Shown piece by piece: positions 54,210 to 59,180 of a stretch of 59,180 nt of DNA. The position numbers were made by a program, and so were the translations under genes. The stretch spans positions 1 to 59,180 of the forward strand of contig CASFDI010000090.1 in the NCBI GenBank assembly GCA_949293405.1, in the 5' to 3' direction. The notes under the pieces are model-generated. The model worked only from the letters and a program-made list of their open reading frames with translations, searched no databases and had not been told where the DNA came from. The first letter of the stretch is position 1. Every line of letters starts with the position of its first letter. The DNA is from an uncultured bacterium (GTDB lineage: Bacteria; Bacillota; Clostridia; Oscillospirales; CAG-272).

Positions 54210-54710
54210 TCAGACCGGCTCTTGCGGAATGTGCCTTGCCATTGCGTGATTGCTGTAGCGGCGTTCCTGCGATACATCGGCCAGGACGATGATCTGCGGG
54301 GGGATTTCCGGAATTTCATCCGGGGTTTTCAGTTCGATTTCCAGTACTGCCGTGTGTTTCCAGAATGGGTAAACATCAATTTCCAGTATCCTGCCGCGGT
54401 AGGGCAGGACCGTGCGTTGCTTTTCTATCGGGTTGCATGCCGGGTCCGCCTGCCGAAGCAACGCCGCGTATTCTTCCTCTGCGATGACCCGTTCTTCTTC
54501 CGTGCGGCTGATTCCATCTGCAATTCCCTTACAGGTATAAGTGTAAACCACGCTTCCGTCGGGCGAGCGGCGCATGCGCACCCGTCGCGATGGGAATCCC
54601 GGGGCAGGGAGCAGGTAGGTTTGTATGATCCGGTCGGTCCGCCCGCCCGACAAAAACATGCTGTCAGGCATACGGATGAGATATTTCCGCTCAATTTCCA
54701 GATGTGGCAT
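54210..54710 (-). CDS. CYTH domain protein
   Basis: A 166-aa single CYTH domain (triphosphate tunnel fold). The N-terminal EIERKYLI signature plus alternating basic strands (RRVRMRRS, TYTCKG) and acidic ones (EEERVIAEEEY, EIDVYPF, LEIELKT) build the tunnel. Known members hydrolyse inorganic triphosphate, thiamine triphosphate or make cAMP; the substrate here is unknown. GAGGAGG precedes ATG 54710, 10 bp after cls. Confidence 0.9.
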   Translation of the reverse strand: MPHLEIERKYLIRMPDSMFLSGGRTDRIIQTYLLPAPGFPSRRVRMRRSPDGSVVYTYTCKGIADGISRTEEERVIAEEEYAALLRQADPACNPIEKQRTVLPYRGRILEIDVYPFWKHTAVLEIELKTPDEIPEIPPQIIVLADVSQERRYSNHAMARHIPQEPV

Positions 54711-54720
54711 ACGGGCCTCC

Positions 54721-56241
54721 TCAGAGCATGGGAGTGAAAACCATCAGTGTAGCGGATACCAGACGGGCGACCACGCCCTGCCGGTAATGATCCATGGGCT
54801 GGCATTGGAGGAACAGGTTATCAAAATCCGCCCCTACCTGCTCCACCGCAGGTGTACCGTAAAGAATCACTCCGCATTCGAAGTGATGTACCAGGCTGCG
54901 GTAATCCAGATTGACCGAACCGACCACCGCGCATTCGCGGTCGCAGAGCAACTGTTTTGCATGAATAAAGCCAGGTGTATATTCCAGAATCCTGACCCCT
55001 GCTTGCTGCAGGCGGCGGTAATTGGATCGGGTGAGCAGGAAAATCAGGCGTTTATCCGGGATGTGGGGCGTTACAATACGCACATCCACGCCGCGTTTTG
55101 CGGCTGCTTCCAGCGCGCACAGCATCCGGTGATCGGGAATCAGATAGGGGGTTGTAATCCAGAGAGAGTGTTTTGCGCATTCGATCAGGTGCAGATAGAC
55201 CTGCTCGGCAACTGCGTCCCGATACATGGGTTTCGGACCGTCTGCGTAGGGAAGAATCATTTCCCCTGCTTCCGGATGAGAGGGCTGACGGACCATATAA
55301 GGCTCAAACGGTTCAAAATGTTTGGACTGCGTGACATAGCTCTGCAGGAACATGGCGGTCAGGTTGTTGACTGCCGGACCGGTGAGTTCCACCGCAGTAT
55401 CTTTCCACACGCCGTACGGGTGGGTGACATTGATGTATTCGTCTGCCAGATTGACCCCGCCGACAAATCCCACTTTGCCGTCTATGACCGCAATTTTACG
55501 GTGATCGCGGTTGTTGTGCACTGCAGAGAGAACGGGGGCGTATTTATTGAACGGGCACACCTTGATCCCGGCCCGCGTAAGACGGCGGCGGTAGCCGAGC
55601 GGAATTTTGGAAGCACACCCCATATCATCGTAGATCAGGCGTACTTCCACCCCGTCGGCAATCCGGTGTTTGAGAATATCCAGAATGCGGTTCCACATGA
55701 CCCCCGGCTGCAGAATGAAATACTCCAGAAAGATGAACCGCTCCGCATGTTCCAACGCATGGACCAACGCTTCAAAAAAGCGTTCGCCCGATTCCAGAAA
55801 TACTGCTTTCGTGCCGCAGTCTGCCCGTTCTCCGGAGGTGTGGGCAATATACCGGCACAGCGCGGCGTAATCAGGAGGCAGTTTGTTTTCGTCTGTCCGT
55901 TCCCCTCCGTGGTCGAGAAACCTTCTGCTTTCCTGTGCCATGCAGGAGAACAGGTGACGGTGGATACGCGGCTCGCGGTTGCGTGAAAAAATAAAATAAA
56001 TCAGTACCCCGAACAGCGGCGAAATCAGAATCACCACGGTCCAGGTTGTTTTGGCTTCCGGGATCATGTCACGGTTGAAGACATCCAGCAGAGTCACAAC
56101 GCTTAATATGCGCACGTGAATCTCCACCCAGACAAAGTAATCGTTCCAGGCTGTCAGAAAACTGACCAGCAGCAATACCTGAAAAATCACCGCCAGCGCG
56201 ACCAGCACGGTACGGTTGAACAGCCGTTTGAGCAAATGCAT
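54721..56241 (-). CDS. cls: Cardiolipin synthase (PLD family)
   Basis: A 506-aa enzyme condensing two phosphatidylglycerol molecules. Two N-terminal helices (~10-30, ~60-85) precede two phospholipase-D HxK motifs: HNNRDHRKIAVIDG and GFIHAKQLLCDRECAVVG. ATG 56241 with GAGGAAG is chosen over the longer frame from 56355, which crosses the promoter. First gene of the operon. Confidence 0.94.
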   Translation of the reverse strand: MHLLKRLFNRTVLVALAVIFQVLLLVSFLTAWNDYFVWVEIHVRILSVVTLLDVFNRDMIPEAKTTWTVVILISPLFGVLIYFIFSRNREPRIHRHLFSCMAQESRRFLDHGGERTDENKLPPDYAALCRYIAHTSGERADCGTKAVFLESGERFFEALVHALEHAERFIFLEYFILQPGVMWNRILDILKHRIADGVEVRLIYDDMGCASKIPLGYRRRLTRAGIKVCPFNKYAPVLSAVHNNRDHRKIAVIDGKVGFVGGVNLADEYINVTHPYGVWKDTAVELTGPAVNNLTAMFLQSYVTQSKHFEPFEPYMVRQPSHPEAGEMILPYADGPKPMYRDAVAEQVYLHLIECAKHSLWITTPYLIPDHRMLCALEAAAKRGVDVRIVTPHIPDKRLIFLLTRSNYRRLQQAGVRILEYTPGFIHAKQLLCDRECAVVGSVNLDYRSLVHHFECGVILYGTPAVEQVGADFDNLFLQCQPMDHYRQGVVARLVSATLMVFTPML

Positions 56242-56271
56242 GTTGACTTCCTCTTTTTTCTTGTTATCTGT

Positions 56272-56300
56272 ATTATACCACAGCCTGCGCTTTTTTTCGA
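56272..56300 (-). promoter_or_regulatory. Extended -10 promoter of the cls operon
   Basis: Minus strand: TCGAAA, 17-nt spacer, TGGTATAAT with TATAAT at 56277-56272. The TG extension compensates for a weak -35. Confidence 0.7.
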
Positions 56301-56330
56301 GACTATTTTCAATATCGGGAAAAGAAGCCA

Positions 56331-56370
56331 TAAAAAACAAAGCCGTCCGCCGCATGTATGCGGCGGACGG
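56331..56370 (-). terminator. Intrinsic terminator after the sulfatase
   Basis: Thirteen-bp stem CCGTCCGCCGCAT/ATGCGGCGGACGG (56343-56370) followed on the minus strand by CTTTGTTTTTTA. Confidence 0.9.
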
Positions 56371-56373
56371 TGA

Positions 56374-57861
56374 TCAATCCGTGCTTTTTTCAAAGCGGTC
56401 GTCTGCGAGACCCCGGTATGTCTGCAGTAATTCTTCAGCACCTTTTGCCCGCCCTGTGCGGCGCAGGCGGTCGGCATAAGAATAAAGATTCCCGCGGGCA
56501 TGAAGCGGGCCTCCTTCGCGCAGAACCGTCCACATGGGATCGGCATCCGAGTCGCTCTTTGTCATCATGTCGTATTCCCAACTCTGCAGTTGACGCGCGA
56601 GCCGGTCTGCTATCTCCGGATGCAGGTCAATCAGGTTGCAGGTTTCGTGCGGATCGTGGCGGATATCGTAAAGCATTTCGCCGGAGAAGAGATGGTAACC
56701 GCCATGTGCAGTCCGGATGTACAGGTAATCTCCTTGAAGAATGGAACGCTGGCAGACATGCGCGCATTGGTTGAGGACCACATAGGGCTTTCCGCAGTCA
56801 GCACCTTTTCTCAGCGTTTCGGCATAACTGCTGCCGTCCCAGTTGGGTGCATGCGGGATCCCGAGAAGATCCGCGACTGTCGGAGCGAGATCAATATTTT
56901 CATGCAGTCCCATATCCGCTGCCCCGCTTTGCATACCGGGCCAGCGGATGATCATGGGGATACGGCAACACGGATAATCTGCTGTGCCGTGCTCGGCATA
57001 AAGCCCGAGTTCCCCCAGGTTCTCTCCATGGTCAGATGTGATGATAATCGCGGTATCCTCATATACTCCCTGCTTTTTCAGGACGGAAATCAGTTGTGAA
57101 ACATTGTCATCCGCATATCGCACAGCACAGTCATAATTGTCAATAAATGTTTTCATATCTGACAGAGTGTTTATCCGTCCGGGATGGCGTGGATAGGCCG
57201 GATTTTCCTTGTCATTCCACATATTGATTTCCTGTGCGCTGTGCGGGCCGACATGTTGCAGGTGATTCTGAAATATTTCTTCGCTGATCCAGTCGTCCGG
57301 CAACGGGCAGTCGGCATACGGATTTCCGAATGCAGCAGGAGCGCGGTAGGGAGTATGAGGATCCCAGAGATGAAAGTGCAGAAACCAGTTGTCCTCTGCA
57401 GCGTGGTTTTGCAGCCAGTTATATGCAAGCGGAGTTACTTCTTCTGCCGATTCCATACCGCATTTGCCTACATTATACATTTCATGAAATCCTGCATAAA
57501 ACCAGAATGCAGAATGCCGCTCAGCAAAACTGCTTACTGATACGGTATGCATTCCCGCACGGCGAAAGATGTGGAACAGATTGTTCTGCGCCCATGTATC
57601 CTGAAACCCCCGGTATATCCCTTCAAGTCTCATATCTGCAGCGGTCCCTCCATGTCCTACTACGCCGGTGTGAATACCATACATGCCGGTTGCGAGAGCC
57701 GCTCGGGAGGGAAGACAGGGGGCGTTGCAGGTATAATAATTATCAAAGCGGATTCCTTCGGCGGCAATACGGTCCATACAGGGAGTGGTGTCCCTGCCAT
57801 ATCCGTAGCATCCCATATGATCCGGGCGCAATGTATCAATATCAATCATCAGAATCCTCAT
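56374..57861 (-). CDS. Cytoplasmic type I sulfatase
   Basis: A 495-aa alkaline-phosphatase-fold hydrolase. MIDIDTLRPDHMGCYGYGRDT supplies metal-binding Asp residues, and PCLPSRAAL has the C-x-P-S-R motif (Cys49) that is converted to formylglycine by an anaerobic SME. HLWDPHTPYRAP and TSDHGENLGE complete the active site. No signal peptide is present, so the substrate is an imported sulfated glycan or other ester. ATG 57861 is used; the open frame upstream to 58167 contains the promoter. It stands alone between its own promoter and terminator. Confidence 0.92.
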   Translation of the reverse strand: MRILMIDIDTLRPDHMGCYGYGRDTTPCMDRIAAEGIRFDNYYTCNAPCLPSRAALATGMYGIHTGVVGHGGTAADMRLEGIYRGFQDTWAQNNLFHIFRRAGMHTVSVSSFAERHSAFWFYAGFHEMYNVGKCGMESAEEVTPLAYNWLQNHAAEDNWFLHFHLWDPHTPYRAPAAFGNPYADCPLPDDWISEEIFQNHLQHVGPHSAQEINMWNDKENPAYPRHPGRINTLSDMKTFIDNYDCAVRYADDNVSQLISVLKKQGVYEDTAIIITSDHGENLGELGLYAEHGTADYPCCRIPMIIRWPGMQSGAADMGLHENIDLAPTVADLLGIPHAPNWDGSSYAETLRKGADCGKPYVVLNQCAHVCQRSILQGDYLYIRTAHGGYHLFSGEMLYDIRHDPHETCNLIDLHPEIADRLARQLQSWEYDMMTKSDSDADPMWTVLREGGPLHARGNLYSYADRLRRTGRAKGAEELLQTYRGLADDRFEKSTD

Positions 57862-57901
57862 ATTGCAGCACCCTTTCTTCGTAACGGGATTTCTGATTTT
57901 C

Positions 57902-57930
57902 ATTTTAACACGGAGAGAAATTTTTGTCAA
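57902..57930 (-). promoter_or_regulatory. Promoter of the sulfatase
   Basis: Minus-strand TTGACA (57930-57925), 17-nt spacer, TAAAAT (57907-57902), 41 bp before the start. Confidence 0.82.
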
Positions 57931-57945
57931 GAGAGTCTCTCTTGA
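57927..57945. promoter_or_regulatory. Palindromic operator overlapping the sulfatase -35 box
   Basis: Perfect 9-bp inverted repeat TCAAGAGAG-T-CTCTCTTGA sharing four bases with the -35 hexamer. This is the size and placement expected for a dimeric repressor such as a LacI- or GntR-type regulator; none is encoded nearby. Confidence 0.65.
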
Positions 57946-58584
57946 AATGCGAAGACCGAAGCATGGCAGCAGTGCCTCGGTCCCCGGAAAGTATCCGCCA
58001 TCGGGAATGGAGCGCCGGCCCGTTCTGTTGCAGTGAGTTGCGGCGCACCCGAGCAGATGTTTCATATGCTGCCTTTTTTCATTTTGCTCGAAGAGTTTGT
58101 CTGAAGCAGGTCCGCCCTTCCGTGAGCACCGATGTTCCCGGTCGGTTATCGGGATCAGGGCGTGCACATACAGAAGATCAGAGAGGCGCTGTCGGTCATG
58201 CAGAGGTCAGCACAACCGTAAGAAGTGAAATGAAACAGATATGATTTTAATCCCGGAAATTGTTCCTCTGTCGGCCCACGATCAGAGCGGAAAGATGTCT
58301 GTTGCAAAGCCTTCTCTGTGCGCAGATTCCGTACATGCAATGTACTGGAACAGGACTGCGGAACTTTCATGATGTTCCGGAAAGGTTTTCGCCGCCGTCA
58401 TAGGAATCCCGGCAGTTTATGGTGCTTGCAGTTTCTGCTTCCGGAAGAGACATTCTGCCTCTCCGGTTTCTGTCACGGCTGCGCAAAATAAAATCTTTAT
58501 GCAGGAGGGGCGGTCCGACAATTCTGACCGGCATGAAAGCTCACGGAGAAAGCGCCTCTTTTTTATTATTTTTTGAACTTACTA
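57946..58584. other. Gene-free interval upstream of the aminotransferase
   Basis: About 640 bp without a supportable ORF on either strand. A terminator-like hairpin (CCGGA-AGAG ... CTC-TCCGG then TTTCTG, ~58440-58475) is the only structure noted. The reading frames that stay open here have no SD and no recognisable motif. It could be a decayed gene. Confidence 0.5.
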
Positions 58585-58613
58585 TTGACAAAATATGCAG
58601 AAATCACTATAAT
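58585..58613 (+). promoter_or_regulatory. Consensus promoter of the aminotransferase
   Basis: Exact TTGACA (58585-58590), 17-nt spacer, exact TATAAT (58608-58613). Confidence 0.9.
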
Positions 58614-58683
58614 AAAGATTGTATGACTGAAAAATTGCAGTTTAGAAGCTTTTCTTCCTGCAAAATCTGAGAGGTGTTACCCA

Positions 58684-59180
58684 ATGCAATATACCGAAAG
58701 TACAGCGCCGCGCCGCGCCGAACTGTATCAGCAACTTACCGAAACCTACAAGGCTTACATCGCACGCGGGCTGTCTCTGGATCTTTCCCGCGGCAAGCCG
58801 GGCGCAGATCAGCTCGATCTGAGCATGCCCATGCTTTGTGATAACGGATCGTACCGCAGTCCCGGCGGGATTGACTGCCGCAATTACGGCCAGCTCTTCG
58901 GTCTGCCTGAAATGCGTGCCTTCTGGTCGGATGTGACCGGTATTCCCGCTGATCGCATTGTTGTGGGCGGCAACTCCAGCCTCAACCTCATGTATGATAC
59001 CATCTCGCGTGCCATGCTGTTCGGACTTGCGCATTCGCCCCGCCCCTGGGCCTATGAGGAAAAGCGGAAGTTTCTGTGCCCGTCTCCCGGGTACGACCGC
59101 CATTTTGCCATTACGGAGGCACTTGGCTTTGAGTTGATTACGGTTCCCATGACCGATGAAGGTCCCGATATGGATCTGGT
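58684..59180 (+). CDS. PLP-dependent class I aminotransferase, 3' end cut by window
   Basis: The first 165 codons of a fold-type I aminotransferase of the MocR-like/aspartate aminotransferase clade: ARGLSLDLSRGKPGADQLDL, DCRNYGQLFGLPEMRAFW and VVGGNSSLNLMYDTI. CPSPGYDRHFAITEALGFE precedes the expected PLP region. The Schiff-base lysine lies beyond the window, so it cannot be checked. ATG 58684 follows GAGAGGTG and a consensus promoter. Confidence 0.88.
   Translation, partial: MQYTESTAPRRAELYQQLTETYKAYIARGLSLDLSRGKPGADQLDLSMPMLCDNGSYRSPGGIDCRNYGQLFGLPEMRAFWSDVTGIPADRIVVGGNSSLNLMYDTISRAMLFGLAHSPRPWAYEEKRKFLCPSPGYDRHFAITEALGFELITVPMTDEGPDMDL

Noticed and set aside
56242-56355. Longer N-terminal start for cls
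   Set aside because: The extension spans the extended -10 promoter and the SD of the ATG at 56241.

Overview
The window looks like chromosome from a spore-forming, moderately GC-rich member of the Clostridia. It carries a spoIIAA-spoIIAB-sigF operon, a CIRCE-controlled groESL operon, Bacillus/Clostridium-type PurF and long single-chain PurL, FakA/FakB, PlsY, and strong SD sequences with sigma-A promoters spaced by 17 nt. The separate IMP cyclohydrolase plus AICAR transformylase pair recalls Oscillospiraceae/Ruminococcaceae relatives; that placement is inferred, not measured. No rRNA, tRNA or CRISPR array was found.

Layout. 1-5.9 kb: a truncated GH92 mannosidase and a TPR-like membrane protein (minus), then release factor 2 and a small membrane protein. 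6-9.9 kb: a large secreted multidomain SASA/CE6-type esterase. 9.9-10.6 kb: a gene-free stretch that appears to hold a structured RNA with its own terminator and a thrice-repeated CCGGTAA-N3-CCG motif. 10.6-14.35 kb: the sigma-F operon and groESL. 14.25-15.93 kb: an AT-richer island bounded by two near-identical ~95-bp copies of the groEL 3' end plus terminator. It contains two decayed ECF sigma fragments, an anti-sigma-like tail and a small membrane protein. 15.9-18.4 kb: an intact ECF sigma/large anti-sigma pair (minus). 18.8-24.0 kb: an NSS sodium symporter, then a PhoU-fused Na/Pi cotransporter with PhoP-box-like repeats, translationally coupled to an uncharacterised putative (alpha/alpha)-toroid enzyme.

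24.1-35.8 kb: one long purine operon (purE-C-F-M-N, IMP cyclohydrolase, AICAR transformylase, purD, purL) behind a consensus promoter and a ZTP (pfl) riboswitch that ends in an intrinsic terminator. Together these enzymes cover most steps from PRPP to IMP; purB is not in the window, nor is a purK for the class I PurE. 35.9-42.7 kb: a cytidylate-kinase-like protein, NAD(P)HX repair enzyme, FakB-FakA fatty-acid kinase, a DUF3737 beta-helix protein and a SLOG/DUF1273 protein. 43-46.7 kb (minus): rpiB and a plsY-methyltransferase-tsaE-tsaB operon. 46.9-50.6 kb (plus): a short QueG-like Fe-S protein, a coiled-coil membrane protein and an ABC ATPase/permease pair. 50.9-56.2 kb (minus): cls, a CYTH protein, a large unrecognised enzyme-like protein and rnc, closely packed as one operon. 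56.4-57.9 kb: a cytoplasmic sulfatase whose promoter carries a perfect palindrome. The right edge cuts a PLP aminotransferase.

Carbohydrate themes recur: GH92, the esterase, the toroid protein, the sulfatase and possibly the 815-aa protein. They fit a gut- or mucus-type glycan-degrading lifestyle. All except the esterase appear to lack signal peptides.
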